Positions 34,167 to 47,627 of a stretch of 64,000 bases of DNA are shown here, in pieces. The translations under genes and the position numbers were made by a program. A model generated the notes under the pieces. It made no database searches, was not told the origin of the DNA, and saw only the letters and a program-made list of their open reading frames with translations. This stretch comes from Puniceicoccaceae bacterium. Lineage in GTDB: Bacteria; Verrucomicrobiota; Verrucomicrobiia; Opitutales; Coraliomargaritaceae. The stretch covers positions 1-64,000 of the forward strand of contig JAFMHF010000002.1 in the NCBI GenBank assembly GCA_017854655.1, read 5' to 3'. Positions within the stretch are counted from its first letter, which is position 1. Each line of letters starts with the position of its first letter.

Positions 34167-35783
34167 TTACATCAGCAGACCAATCAGAATCTTTGCGATC
34201 AATATCATCACGATTAAGGCTACAGGATAGGCGGATACATAACTGATCACTGGTACCTGTGAATCGGTCTTCGAAGTGATAGCTCCAAGAGCCGGGGTCG
34301 ATGTCATACCGCCGCAAATACCACCGAGGGCTTGGAGTGGATCCAGCTTGAAGAGCTTACGAGCCAGTGGCCATGCGAGCATGAGCGGTACGACGCTAAC
34401 GAGCATGCCGAGGCCAAACAGTGTGATGCCATACTGCTCTACTGTGGCTACTAGCGAGACGCCGCCTTCAACGCCTGCATTGGCAAGGAAGAAGACTAGG
34501 CCTAGGTCTTGCAGCAGCAGACGGGTCGGGCGTGGGATATGGCCGACGATGCGGCCGACTTTACCGAAGTGCCCAAGCAAGAGTGCAACCAAGAGTGGGC
34601 CACCGGCGAGACCGAGTGTAATGGGTGTGCTCCCAGGCAGACCGATTGGAATCAAGCCAGCGACGATGCCGAGCGTCAGCCCAGCAGAGAGTGAGAGTAG
34701 GTCGGTCGAATCAGTCGCTGTGCTACGGTGGCCGATCGCTTTGGCAAAGACTTTGAGGTCTTCAGTGCGCCCGACTGTGGTGAGATTGTCGTGGGTCTCA
34801 ATAAGTGTGGCCGTGTTTGGCACGAAGGTCAGTCCACCACGAGTGACACGTGTGATGACCACGCCGTAGTGCTTGAGTGGTGCAAGCTCGTGGATCGATT
34901 GACCTGCGATCTTATGGTCAGTTACGAGGAGGTTCTGGCGCTCGTTCTCCACATCTTTCAATAGTTGGCGATCACTGCGGTGGCCGAGGGTGTCGATCGC
35001 GATGGTGATTTCCTTACTGCGTCCGACTAACAGCAGGAGTTGCCCTTGGCTAAATTCATCACCGTAGCTGAGTGGCATGAGTTGGCCTTCTTTGTAGACG
35101 CGTGAGATCTGGCAGGCGTTGAGGTTGTTAATGCCAGCTTCAGCAATTTTTTTGCCGATAAAATTTTGGTTGGTCACTTCGACTAGCACCGTGACGACAC
35201 GTTCATCGATATTGTCATCCGCTTCGTGCTCGGCGGCGATGGCGTCGAGGTCATGCTTCAAGAGACGTGGTAGCAACTGCACAAACAGTACGACACCGAT
35301 CACGCCAAAGGGGTATGCGATCCCGTAGCCGATACTGACACCTGAGGCGGCGTCTGCTAAACTTTCTGTGGCAGCAGCGAGTGCCGGCGTGCTAGTCAAT
35401 GCGCCAGCGAAGATACCAGTTGCCAAATCTACTGGTAGATCTAGAAGCTTCGCGCCTGCCCAAGTGATCGCACCGCCAATCGCGACGATGACCAGCGCCA
35501 GTTTTCCCAGCGTCGCACCTTCGCGGGCGACCGATGCGAAAAAGCGTCCACCCGCACCGATCCCAACGCAATAGACGAACAGCACAAGTCCGAGTGTGCC
35601 GATGCCGTCGGGGATGCTATAGCCGAGGTGGCCAGCGAGTAGGGCGGTAAATAGAACGCCTGAACTGCCGAGGTTGATCCCTTTGATTGAGATGTTACCG
35701 AGTAGTAACCCCGACGCAATAATCGCGAACAGCGCGATGAGCGGCTGATCGAGTAGCAGTTGATTGATAGCTTCTAGATTCAT
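34167..35783 (-). CDS. AspT/YidE/YbjL family transporter with RCK_C domains
   Basis: Duplicated AspT-like TM halves (GTLGLVLFVYCVGIGAGGRFFAS / LGLVFFLANAGVEGG, TSTPALAAATESLADA / TSTPALGAITSKTDSQVPVISY) flanking TrkA-C-like segments. Confidence 0.85.
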   Translation of the reverse strand: MNLEAINQLLLDQPLIALFAIIASGLLLGNISIKGINLGSSGVLFTALLAGHLGYSIPDGIGTLGLVLFVYCVGIGAGGRFFASVAREGATLGKLALVIVAIGGAITWAGAKLLDLPVDLATGIFAGALTSTPALAAATESLADAASGVSIGYGIAYPFGVIGVVLFVQLLPRLLKHDLDAIAAEHEADDNIDERVVTVLVEVTNQNFIGKKIAEAGINNLNACQISRVYKEGQLMPLSYGDEFSQGQLLLLVGRSKEITIAIDTLGHRSDRQLLKDVENERQNLLVTDHKIAGQSIHELAPLKHYGVVITRVTRGGLTFVPNTATLIETHDNLTTVGRTEDLKVFAKAIGHRSTATDSTDLLSLSAGLTLGIVAGLIPIGLPGSTPITLGLAGGPLLVALLLGHFGKVGRIVGHIPRPTRLLLQDLGLVFFLANAGVEGGVSLVATVEQYGITLFGLGMLVSVVPLMLAWPLARKLFKLDPLQALGGICGGMTSTPALGAITSKTDSQVPVISYVSAYPVALIVMILIAKILIGLLM

Positions 35784-35841
35784 GACTAATGCGACTATTG
35801 GAATGGCTGAAATGATTCGATATAATCGCAGTGTTTTGGTA

Positions 35842-39247
<3,406 letters not shown>

Positions 39248-39359
39248 ATCTATTTGATTCTGAGCAGGGTTTACGCGTGTGTCGAGTTTGCACCTTGTGA
39301 TTTTGACGATGCATGATTCGACTTGCGGAGATGAACTATCGACAATTTGACAATCTCGA

Positions 39360-39524
39360 ATGGAACGTTTCAAAAATGACCATTTTGCGGGCGATCGCAT
39401 GTCACACGCAATTCGCAATAAGCCGCGGCAAATGCAGCCGGACATGCCGCCACTGAAAGAGAGGACCTTGAAGGCGTTACACGCGCACTATTGGCGGCGT
39501 GCTTTCTGGTATGGGAGTAAGTAG
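39360..39524 (+). CDS. Candidate small protein (54 aa), unassigned
   Basis: ATG..TAG ORF MERFKNDHFAGDRMSHAIRNKPRQMQPDMPPLKERTLKALHAHYWRRAFWYGSK in the hemG-hemE intergenic region; below the 60-aa ORF-track cutoff; no clear RBS. Confidence 0.3.
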   Translation: MERFKNDHFAGDRMSHAIRNKPRQMQPDMPPLKERTLKALHAHYWRRAFWYGSK

Positions 39525-39545
39525 TGCTTAGAGTGAGCTCTCTTG

Positions 39546-39602
39546 GGGTAAACCCAGTCGCTAGGGTATTTGTAGCGAGCCGACTTAACCCGCAATCGCG
39601 GG
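39546..39602. repeat. REP-like repeat, family B
   Basis: taaacccagtcgctagggtatttgtagcgagccgacttaacccgcaatcgcggg; related copy at 56346..56400. Confidence 0.7.
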
Positions 39603-39613
39603 TACATCGACGC

Positions 39614-40645
39614 TTACGCGTTCTTCTGGCCCGTCACGACTTCCATCAAAGCTTCGACACATTCGATCTTGGCGCTCGGTATCATACCGTGGCCGAGGTT
39701 AAAGATGAAGCCAGGGTCTTTACCTGCTTGCTCGAGCACGCGGAGTGCTTCGATACGAACGATTTCTGGAGTCGTGGTTAGAGTGACGGGATCGAGGTTA
39801 CCTTGGATCGCGGTGCCGTGCTTAAGTGTGCTGCGCACGCGGTGCAAATTCATAGTCCAGTCGAGGCTGAGGACCGAAGCGCCAGTGTCAATTTGATCGG
39901 CGGCTTTGTGGCCCATACCTTTTGCATAGAGAATCACAGGTACGCGTTTTTTGAGCTCTGAAATAATGTGTCGAATCCAGCGCAGTGACCACGCTTCGTA
40001 ATGCGTGGCTGGGCAAATTGCGCCCCATGAATCGAAGATTTGCAGGGCATCGGCACCTGCGTCGATCTGCATGTGCAGGTATTCGACGATCGCGCTGGTG
40101 AGCTTTTGCATGAGTGCTTCGAACTGCTCTGGCTGATCCCATGCGAGTTTCTTGATAGCAACAAAATCCTTGGCTGACCCACCTTCGACCATGTAGCAAG
40201 CAAGCGTCCAGGGGGAACCGCAGAAACCGAGCAGTGCTTTCTCGTCGCCCATTTTAGTGCGAGTGAGCTTGAGCGCTTCGGCGACGTAGTTGAGCTTCTC
40301 AGTGATTTTTGATGGGTCGAGTGCGGCAATCTTCTCTGGCGTATCGAGTAGGTAGTCCATGCCGATGCCCCCTTGGTCGCGAAAATGATAGCCTTGTCCG
40401 AGTGCTTCAGGGATCACCAAAATGTCAGAGAAGATAACTGCGGCATCGAGGGGAAAGCGTTTCAGTGGTTGCAGTGTGACTTCAGCGGCTAGTTCTGGTG
40501 TGCGCACCATCGTGACGAAGTCGTGCTTAGCCTTGAGTTCGCGATATTCTGGCAAGTAGCGGCCAGCTTGCCGCATCAGCCAGATTGGTGGGCGATCGAC
40601 AGGCTGGCAATGGGCGGCGGCGAGAAAACGTTCACGAGAGTTCAT
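39614..40645 (-). CDS. hemE: Uroporphyrinogen decarboxylase
   Basis: PPIWLMRQAGRYLPEYRELK...ILVIPEALG...LLGFCGSPWTLACYMVEGG. Confidence 0.95.
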   Translation of the reverse strand: MNSRERFLAAAHCQPVDRPPIWLMRQAGRYLPEYRELKAKHDFVTMVRTPELAAEVTLQPLKRFPLDAAVIFSDILVIPEALGQGYHFRDQGGIGMDYLLDTPEKIAALDPSKITEKLNYVAEALKLTRTKMGDEKALLGFCGSPWTLACYMVEGGSAKDFVAIKKLAWDQPEQFEALMQKLTSAIVEYLHMQIDAGADALQIFDSWGAICPATHYEAWSLRWIRHIISELKKRVPVILYAKGMGHKAADQIDTGASVLSLDWTMNLHRVRSTLKHGTAIQGNLDPVTLTTTPEIVRIEALRVLEQAGKDPGFIFNLGHGMIPSAKIECVEALMEVVTGQKNA

Positions 40646-40708
40646 AGTGGTGAAAATTAAGAATGAAAAATTAGGACGGAGCGCGACTATGCGAAGATGG
40701 CAAAGCCA

Positions 40709-41635
40709 TTAGGAACTTTGATTAATTGCGAGCCAATCTTTTGGTTTTAAAAATACGTCGTAGAGCGTGGCTTCGGCAGAACCTGGCTCTGGATGCCAGT
40801 CGTAGTCCCAGCGCACGAGCGGGGGGAGTGACATGAGAATCGATTCGGTGCGACCTTTGGATTGTAGGCCGAAGTGAGTGCCGCGGTCATGGACGAGGTT
40901 GAACTCGACATAGCGGCCACGGCGGTAGAGTTGAAAATTACGTTCGCGCTCGGTATAGGGCGCGGCTTTGCGCTTAGCGACGATTGGCTGATACGCTGGC
41001 ATAAAATGGTCGCCTACGGATTGCATAAAGGCAAAGGCTTGCTCGAAGCCACCGGTGCTGAAGTCGTCGAAAAAGATGCCGCCGATTCCGCGTGGCTCGT
41101 TACGATGCGGAAGGAAGAAGTATGTATCGCAGATGTCTTTGAATTTTGGATACAACTCATTGCCGAAAGGGGCGCAGGCGTCGCGCGCGGTTTTATGCCA
41201 GTGTACGGCGTCTTCGATGTGCCCATAGTAGGGGGTCAGATCAAATCCGCCGCCAAACCACCAGATCGGTTCACCATCTGGTGGCTCTGCATAAAAGAAG
41301 CGTACATTCATATGCGTGGTCGGCACATGCGGATTGAGTGGGTGGCAGACGACTGAGACGCCCATCGCTCGGAATGGTGCACCGGTCAAGTGTGGTCGAT
41401 TAGCAGTCGCAGAGGGGGGCAGACTCGCTCCGTGGACATCGGAAAAATTGATGCCCGCCTTTTCAAACACGGCACCGCCTTCGAGCACGCGCGAGCGCCC
41501 GCCGCCACCTTCGGGGCGGTCCCAATTGTCTTCGCTAAATTGGCAGCTGCCGTCCTCATTTTCGAGAGCAGTGCCAATGCGTTCTTGGAGGTCGAGCAAG
41601 TAGTTGCGGACGATTTCTGGATCTACGGTTAACAT
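40709..41635 (-). CDS. hemF: Oxygen-dependent coproporphyrinogen III oxidase
   Basis: [31 protein letters not shown]...[17 protein letters not shown]...[39 protein letters not shown]. Confidence 0.96.
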   Translation of the reverse strand: MLTVDPEIVRNYLLDLQERIGTALENEDGSCQFSEDNWDRPEGGGGRSRVLEGGAVFEKAGINFSDVHGASLPPSATANRPHLTGAPFRAMGVSVVCHPLNPHVPTTHMNVRFFYAEPPDGEPIWWFGGGFDLTPYYGHIEDAVHWHKTARDACAPFGNELYPKFKDICDTYFFLPHRNEPRGIGGIFFDDFSTGGFEQAFAFMQSVGDHFMPAYQPIVAKRKAAPYTERERNFQLYRRGRYVEFNLVHDRGTHFGLQSKGRTESILMSLPPLVRWDYDWHPEPGSAEATLYDVFLKPKDWLAINQSS

Positions 41636-41686
41636 GAAAGACAGGAACTTGTTGCAGATTTCGCCGGGGCACAAATACTTTTGAGG

Positions 41687-42625
41687 ATGTCAGTACATCT
41701 TTTACCAGACGCGCTCGTCGCCAATTTGCCTAAATCGGTGATTATTTTTGGGTGTGGTTATATCGGCACCGCTTTGGCGGAGGTATTGTTAGCGGCTGGC
41801 GTGCGAGTCGGTGCATTGACCCGGAACGTCCAGAAAGCCACGCGCTTGCGGGAGTTGGGAGTGCACGAAGTGATTGTTGCTGATTTAGATAGTGATGCTT
41901 GGCATGGTCAGTTTACAGGGGCTTATGAGTCAGTGGTGAATTGCGTGAGCTCGGCTGGTGGCGGCATTGATGGCTATCGAAAGTCTTATCTGGAGGGACA
42001 ACGTTCAATTCTGAAATGGGCAAAGGGGCGCGGCATTCAGAGTTATTTGTATACCAGTAGCACGTCAGTCTATCCGCAGGATGGGGGAGTGAGAGTCGAT
42101 GAAACTGCGGATACTGCCGACGCGCCGCTGACCGGACAGGTGCTGTGTGAGTCAGAGCGGCTACTGGCGGATGCCGCTGATACCTTTGGTGCGTGGTATG
42201 TGTTGCGCCTCGCAGGTATATATGGACCGCGGCGGCACTACCTACTGGATTTATTGCGCGCAGGGGAGTCGGTGATTCCTGGAGTCGGGGACTATTTCCT
42301 GAATTTGATTCATCGCGACGATGTTGTGACAGCTATCTGCACTGCGCTAACATGTCACCCATCGTCAAAATCTGGAATTTATAATGTCTCGGATGATCAA
42401 CCAGCCTCCAAAGCCGAGCTCGTTGCCTGGTTGGCCAAGCAATTGGGGCAAGTACCGCCGCTTTTTGATCCTGAGCATGTATCGCCTCGCTTGCAGCGTC
42501 GAGGCGGGCGGATGCCGAGTCGGCAGATATCAAGCTCGAAGTTTCGCGAGACGTTCAGATGGTCGCCGCAGTATGAGGATTTCCGAGCTGGCTATCGCGA
42601 TCTATTGGGCATAAAAAAGGCATAA
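41687..42625 (+). CDS. NAD-dependent epimerase/dehydratase (SDR) family protein
   Basis: [22 protein letters not shown]; extended SDR fold, [13 protein letters not shown]. Confidence 0.8.
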   Translation: MSVHLLPDALVANLPKSVIIFGCGYIGTALAEVLLAAGVRVGALTRNVQKATRLRELGVHEVIVADLDSDAWHGQFTGAYESVVNCVSSAGGGIDGYRKSYLEGQRSILKWAKGRGIQSYLYTSSTSVYPQDGGVRVDETADTADAPLTGQVLCESERLLADAADTFGAWYVLRLAGIYGPRRHYLLDLLRAGESVIPGVGDYFLNLIHRDDVVTAICTALTCHPSSKSGIYNVSDDQPASKAELVAWLAKQLGQVPPLFDPEHVSPRLQRRGGRMPSRQISSSKFRETFRWSPQYEDFRAGYRDLLGIKKA

Positions 42626-42680
42626 GTTCATTTAGAAACTGGAGTTGCCAGTTGCAGGCAAATTTATATTCTTATCACTT

Positions 42681-43133
42681 ATGCCCTTAAATAAAGTTCC
42701 AGTTACCATTCTACTTAAAGATAAAAGCACTTCCGTTTATTGTATTGCGGTCAATTCGACCGTGGACGCAGCGGTTTCTGAGATGAATCGGCAACGAGTC
42801 GGTTCAATTATTGTCAAGGATGCCGAGAAAGTGGTCGGGGTTTTTACTGAACGTGATGTTTTGACGCGAATCGTAGCTGCTGGGCGTGATCCGAAGACGA
42901 CTGCTGTGAGTGAGGTGATGACGGCGGACTTCCTTTCGATTACACAGGATACTTCAGTGGAAGACGCAATGCAGATGATGACCGACAAACGCGTGCGTCA
43001 CTTACCGGTTTTTGATGACCAGCAGCTACTCGGACTAATTTCGATCGGCGATGTGACGCGTTGGTTGTTAAAGGTGAATGAGATGGAGGCCGAGAATCTC
43101 CGTAATTACGTCTTTGGAGAGTACCCTGGTTGA
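42681..43133 (+). CDS. CBS-domain pair protein
   Basis: Two CBS motifs: AVSEMNRQRVGSIIVKDAEKVVGVFTERDVLTRIVAAGRDP and DAMQMMTDKRVRHLPVFDDQQLLGLISIGDVTRWLL. Confidence 0.9.
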   Translation: MPLNKVPVTILLKDKSTSVYCIAVNSTVDAAVSEMNRQRVGSIIVKDAEKVVGVFTERDVLTRIVAAGRDPKTTAVSEVMTADFLSITQDTSVEDAMQMMTDKRVRHLPVFDDQQLLGLISIGDVTRWLLKVNEMEAENLRNYVFGEYPG

Positions 43134-43201
43134 TTTATTTTGGTTGAATACTTTTCCTGGAACTTCCGCAGCAACCCCTGCTGTCATTTTTTCTATTCCT
43201 A

Positions 43202-44032
43202 ATGAAAACTGAACAATTTGCAGCGGGTGTCCGTATTTTTGCTCAAGGTGACTACAGCGAAGAGGCTTATCGTGTCGTAGATGGCAGTGTTGAGATCTCG
43301 ATCAATGAGGGCCGTGTAAAGGTGATTCTCGCGACACTCGGAGTGGGAGAAATCTTTGGTGAAATGGGGATGATCGAGCGTCTCCCACGTTCTGCTACTG
43401 CTCAAGCGCTGGATAATCTGACCGTCGAAGTGATTACTGAGGAGGCATTTAATGAGTCGCTTGCTAGTGGAGGCGATATTCTTGTGCCTTATTTGACGAC
43501 TATTTTTGAGCGACTTCGGGACACGAATGAGCGGCTTCGCACTGCGCACGAGCAGCTCGATACGCTACGAAGCCCGGCATTTCCTGCGAATGTGAAATCG
43601 GGTGGCCCTGTAGTGCTAAATGCCGGTAATCTTGTCATCGAACCAGACTCGGACGAGACTCGTAGGCAGTCAGCGCTAAAGAAACAGACACTCACTAGTT
43701 TTCCATTTATAATCGGGCGGCGGGCCGATCTTGCAGCTTGTGTGGATGTCTTTTCGAAGATCCGTCTGTTGATCGGCGATCGTATGCCGTTTCGAGTTTC
43801 CCGTTCGCATTGTGCGATTGAGCACGTTAAAGGGGCTTATTTTATTCAAGATCGAGGCAGTAAGCTCGGTTCGATTGTGAACGGAATTCCGATTGGTGCT
43901 GCTGCAAAGGACGATCGTGTGCGTCTGCGAACAGGCAGGAATACACTGGTGCTGGGGCCTGCAAACAGTGAGATATGTTTTATTCTGACAGTGCCTGACT
44001 TGAGTTCGTCGAGGCCTGAGGCAGATTCGTAG
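43202..44032 (+). CDS. Cyclic nucleotide-binding domain plus FHA domain protein
   Basis: N-terminal cNMP-BD (GVGEIFGEMGMIERLPRSATAQAL) and C-terminal FHA (FIIGRRADL...RVSRSHCAIEHVKGAYFIQDRGSKLGSIVNGIPI). Confidence 0.85.
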   Translation: MKTEQFAAGVRIFAQGDYSEEAYRVVDGSVEISINEGRVKVILATLGVGEIFGEMGMIERLPRSATAQALDNLTVEVITEEAFNESLASGGDILVPYLTTIFERLRDTNERLRTAHEQLDTLRSPAFPANVKSGGPVVLNAGNLVIEPDSDETRRQSALKKQTLTSFPFIIGRRADLAACVDVFSKIRLLIGDRMPFRVSRSHCAIEHVKGAYFIQDRGSKLGSIVNGIPIGAAAKDDRVRLRTGRNTLVLGPANSEICFILTVPDLSSSRPEADS

Positions 44033-44129
44033 ACTTCAGCCGCTCAATCGGCTTGACTCAACCTCTGAGCTTCGTGGACACTTCCGCCTTTTATTTCGCA
44101 GATCTTAACCCAAACAAAAGAACACTATT

Positions 44130-44438
44130 ATGGCAGGAGTTGGTAAACTATTAAAGCAGGCCCAGAAGATGCAAAAACAGATGGAGGGCATTCAATCAAA
44201 GCTCGCTGAGCAAATTATCGAGGTGTCCAGTGGTGGCGGAGCAATCAATATTAAGATTAATGGCCAAGGAGAATTTCAGGCGTTTAAGATCGATCCTGAA
44301 TTCTTGAAAGAAGATGCTGAGTTCATCGAAGAGACGTTGCTTGGCGCAGTGCAGGAAGCAGCTGCCAAAGCCAAAGAAACCAGTGAAGAAGCAATGGGCT
44401 CGGTGACAGGTGGCATGGGCGGGTTCCCTGGATTTTAA
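44130..44438 (+). CDS. YbaB/EbfC family nucleoid-associated protein
   Basis: KLLKQAQKMQKQMEGIQSKLAEQIIEVSSGGGAINIKINGQGEFQAFKIDPEFL; next to recR. Confidence 0.92.
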   Translation: MAGVGKLLKQAQKMQKQMEGIQSKLAEQIIEVSSGGGAINIKINGQGEFQAFKIDPEFLKEDAEFIEETLLGAVQEAAAKAKETSEEAMGSVTGGMGGFPGF

Positions 44439-44450
44439 ACCACCGTATTT

Positions 44451-45047
44451 GTGACTCCCGCCTTTGAGAAGCTCTTGCAAGAGCTAAAGCGCCTGCCAGG
44501 TCTAGGCTTTCGATCTGCCGAGCGCATTGCGATGCACTTACTAGTCGAACAGCCTGAGGCGCTGGAGGGCTTAATGGAGTCAATGGGGGAGGCCCGCATT
44601 GCGGTTCGGCGTTGCGATACCTGTGGGAATATTGCCGAAAGTCCCAAGTGTGCAATTTGTGAAGATCAGCGGCGTACTGCTGGCTCACTTTGTGTTGTCG
44701 AGCATGTGCCAGACCTAATCGCAATCGAGCGCTCTGCCGCATGGAAGGGCCAGTATCATGTGTTGCATGGCAAGCTTTCGCCGATCCATGGAGTCGGTCC
44801 GGAAGATCTCAATCTCCAGAGTTTAAAGGCACGACTTGAATCTGGTGAGGTCACGGAATTTGTCTTAGCCTTGTCAAACGACATCGAAGGGCAGGCGACC
44901 TGCCACTATATCCAAGAAGAGATCGTCGGGCAGCGTCCGATCAAGGTCACTCGAATTGGCTTCGGCCTGCCCAGCGGCGGCGGTGTGACCTACGCCGATT
45001 CAGTGACACTGCGCAGTGCGCTTGAGGGCCGCCGAGAGTATCACTAA
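44451..45047 (+). CDS. recR: Recombination protein RecR (GTG start)
   Basis: LLQELKRLPGLGFRSAERIAMHLL...CDTCGNIAESPKCAICEDQRR...TCHYIQEEI. Confidence 0.94.
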   Translation: MTPAFEKLLQELKRLPGLGFRSAERIAMHLLVEQPEALEGLMESMGEARIAVRRCDTCGNIAESPKCAICEDQRRTAGSLCVVEHVPDLIAIERSAAWKGQYHVLHGKLSPIHGVGPEDLNLQSLKARLESGEVTEFVLALSNDIEGQATCHYIQEEIVGQRPIKVTRIGFGLPSGGGVTYADSVTLRSALEGRREYH

Positions 45048-46273
45048 GTCTTGAAGCGCGGGTGATGGCGTACGCACTCGAATAGCACGATCGATACGAA
45101 GATCAGCAGCATGCCAGCGAAGGCGACGCCTTTTGGGGCTGAGTTACTTAGGATCCAGTAACCGATAAAAGGAGCGAGTGTGCCGCGGAAGCCAGTGAGC
45201 GCCATATGAATGCTCATGTAGGACGATACTTTTTCGTGAGGCGCGATTTTAGTCACCCATAGACTCCAGATGATTTTGCCGCCGCCAGTGGCGAGTCCGA
45301 CCAAGATCATTGCAAGCGTCAGCAGTATCATATTTTTGGTGAAAAAGAAGCAGGCAATGCCGAGCAAGAAGAAGGTATTGAGCAGGTTGCGCGTGGTAAT
45401 GAAGTGTAGCTTATCGAATAGGCTACCCCATAGTTTAGTGCTTAGGATACGTGCAGCGGCTGGCACGACAACTAGCAAGAAAGCAATGGTGGTATTGTCG
45501 GCATTGATGCCGAATTTCGGGTTGGCGAGATATTCCACGCGGATCGGCATAGTGATGAGATTGCCTAACCCGAGCAGCATCCAGCTGCCCAGCAGATAAC
45601 CAAAGAAACGGTCTTTCCACATCAGGCTAAAGTTTTGCCATGGATTGCCGACATGATCGGTGGAAAGCGGTACGCTGGGGATGCGGTTGGTAGCCCAGCC
45701 GCAGGCGGCTGCAGAGAGCACCATAATTACAAACAGCAGATGGTAATAATTGATCGAGCTGTCCAGCAGCCAACCGCCCAGCAGTGAGAATAATATCATA
45801 CTCAACGCAGAGAGAATGAACGGTGTGGTCATGCGTTTGCCGCGCTCACGGGCAGGGTAGTTTTCCGCGTAGATTTGAATCATCAGCGGGCCTTGTTGCA
45901 CGGTGGCCATTTGGCTGGTGATGATAAAAATGGTGAACAGGGTTAAGCTTTGAATGACCGTTGCGCCGACCATGAGTAGGGCGGCTAGCGAGAACATGTA
46001 TGCCGAAGCCAAGCTGGGGCGAATTTGTCGTTTCGCGACGAAATAAAGTGTTAGCGGCGTGAGTAGAAAGCCAATCGGCCACGCCCCGGCGATGAACGCT
46101 TTATAAGTTTCTGGGGCGTCGAAATGACGAATCGCTATTAATAGCGCAAAAGTCGACCAGCCAGCTTCGAGTATGCCATAAAAGGGTGCACGCAACACAT
46201 CGTTACGATAAGTCGCAGCGGCGCGATGGTTAAAAGCTGAGGCCTGAGGGCTGAGATTTGAGTGCTGAGACAT
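45044..46273 (-). CDS. MFS transporter
   Basis: 12-TM-like ORF; TYRNDVLRAPFYGILEAGWSTFALLIAIRHF; N-terminus coded by micro-repeat. Confidence 0.75.
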   Translation of the reverse strand: MSQHSNLSPQASAFNHRAAATYRNDVLRAPFYGILEAGWSTFALLIAIRHFDAPETYKAFIAGAWPIGFLLTPLTLYFVAKRQIRPSLASAYMFSLAALLMVGATVIQSLTLFTIFIITSQMATVQQGPLMIQIYAENYPARERGKRMTTPFILSALSMILFSLLGGWLLDSSINYYHLLFVIMVLSAAACGWATNRIPSVPLSTDHVGNPWQNFSLMWKDRFFGYLLGSWMLLGLGNLITMPIRVEYLANPKFGINADNTTIAFLLVVVPAAARILSTKLWGSLFDKLHFITTRNLLNTFFLLGIACFFFTKNMILLTLAMILVGLATGGGKIIWSLWVTKIAPHEKVSSYMSIHMALTGFRGTLAPFIGYWILSNSAPKGVAFAGMLLIFVSIVLFECVRHHPRFKT

Positions 46274-46410
46274 AAGAGGAGGCGTAAATGTTATATGGAA
46301 AACATCAGACCATTAAAATTGGACATTCAAAGTTGGACGTTCCCCAACAGTGAGCTCAGAATTAAGTTGTTTCGTGCCTCAAGTCTCAACTCTTCCAATT
46401 CAGCTCTCTG

Positions 46411-47397
46411 CTACTTGCTCCAATCAAGCATACGCTTGAGTGGTACGTAGGCTTGTTGGCGCACGTCTTCGTCCATCTCGATTTGTGGGCTCATGTCACG
46501 TAGGCAGTCGCGTAGCTTGACGATGGTATTCATCTTCATGAATCGGCAATCGTTACAGGCGCAAGTATCTGTGGGGCCCGCGATAAAGGTCTTTTCGGGC
46601 GCTTCACGTTGCAGCCGATGGATCATGCCTGTCTCGGTGATAATGATAAATTGCTGCGCTTCGTTGTTTTGGCAAAAGCCGACCATTTTCTCGGTGCTGC
46701 AAACGATGTCGGCATTATCACGCACGGTTTCGACGCACTCGGGGTGGGCAACCACTAACGCTTCTGGGAATTTGAGTTTGAGCGCTTCGATTGCTTGTTG
46801 GGTAAAGAGCACGTGCGCGTAGCACGAGCCTGGCCAGAGTTGCATCTCGCGGCCGGTTTGCTTGGAGACCCATTGACCGAGGTTCTGATCCGGCACGAAC
46901 AGGATGTCGCGATCAGTCGGTACGTTTTCGATGATCGTCTTGGCGTTGCCACTGGTGCAGATCACGTCGCAGAGCGCTTTGACGGCTGCGGAGCAATTAA
47001 TGTAGGCGACCACGTAAACATTTGGATTCGCTGCTTTGTAAGCGGCCAGCTTCTCTGCGGGGCAAGAGTCGGCGAGTGAACAGCCAGCATTCATATCTGG
47101 GAGGAGCACTGCTTTGCTCGGGTTAACGACCTTCGCGGTCTCAGCCATAAAGTGCACGCCGCAGAATACGATGCAATCGGCATCCGCCTCAGCTGCACGG
47201 TAGGCGAGTCCAAGTGAGTCACCTACATAGTCTGCTACGCGCTGGATCTCATCCACCTGATAGTTATGGGCGAGGATGACGGCGTTGCGCTCCTTCTTTA
47301 GTGCAAGCACTTCTTGTTGGATCGCAGAGAGAGGCCCTTCTTCGCCGTGACGCGGATTGAAGACCATCGGTTCGTAGTTAAGAGTGAGTGTTGCCAT
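46411..47397 (-). CDS. nadA: Quinolinate synthase
   Basis: ILAHNYQVDEIQRVADYVGDSLGLAYRAAEADADCIVFCGVHFMAETAKVVNPSKAVLLPDMNAGCSLADSC...VVAHPECVETVRDNAD. Confidence 0.95.
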   Translation of the reverse strand: MATLTLNYEPMVFNPRHGEEGPLSAIQQEVLALKKERNAVILAHNYQVDEIQRVADYVGDSLGLAYRAAEADADCIVFCGVHFMAETAKVVNPSKAVLLPDMNAGCSLADSCPAEKLAAYKAANPNVYVVAYINCSAAVKALCDVICTSGNAKTIIENVPTDRDILFVPDQNLGQWVSKQTGREMQLWPGSCYAHVLFTQQAIEALKLKFPEALVVAHPECVETVRDNADIVCSTEKMVGFCQNNEAQQFIIITETGMIHRLQREAPEKTFIAGPTDTCACNDCRFMKMNTIVKLRDCLRDMSPQIEMDEDVRQQAYVPLKRMLDWSK

Positions 47398-47627
47398 GCG
47401 GGTCGTTGGAAAAAGCCGATGAAGATCTAGCGAAGGCGCGATTAAGTCAAGCTGTGCCTGCGATGATACGACCTGCTGACGTTGTGAGAGTGGTAGTAAG
47501 GAGTGAAAGGGGCGTCCGCACTGCTGCAGGCCAGCTTGATAAAAGCCTGAGCAAGCTCTGACGCCACGAACAGGAGCGATTCGCACTCACCTTTTAAGTC
47601 TCTTACCTCAGTCCTCAAGTCTCTGGT

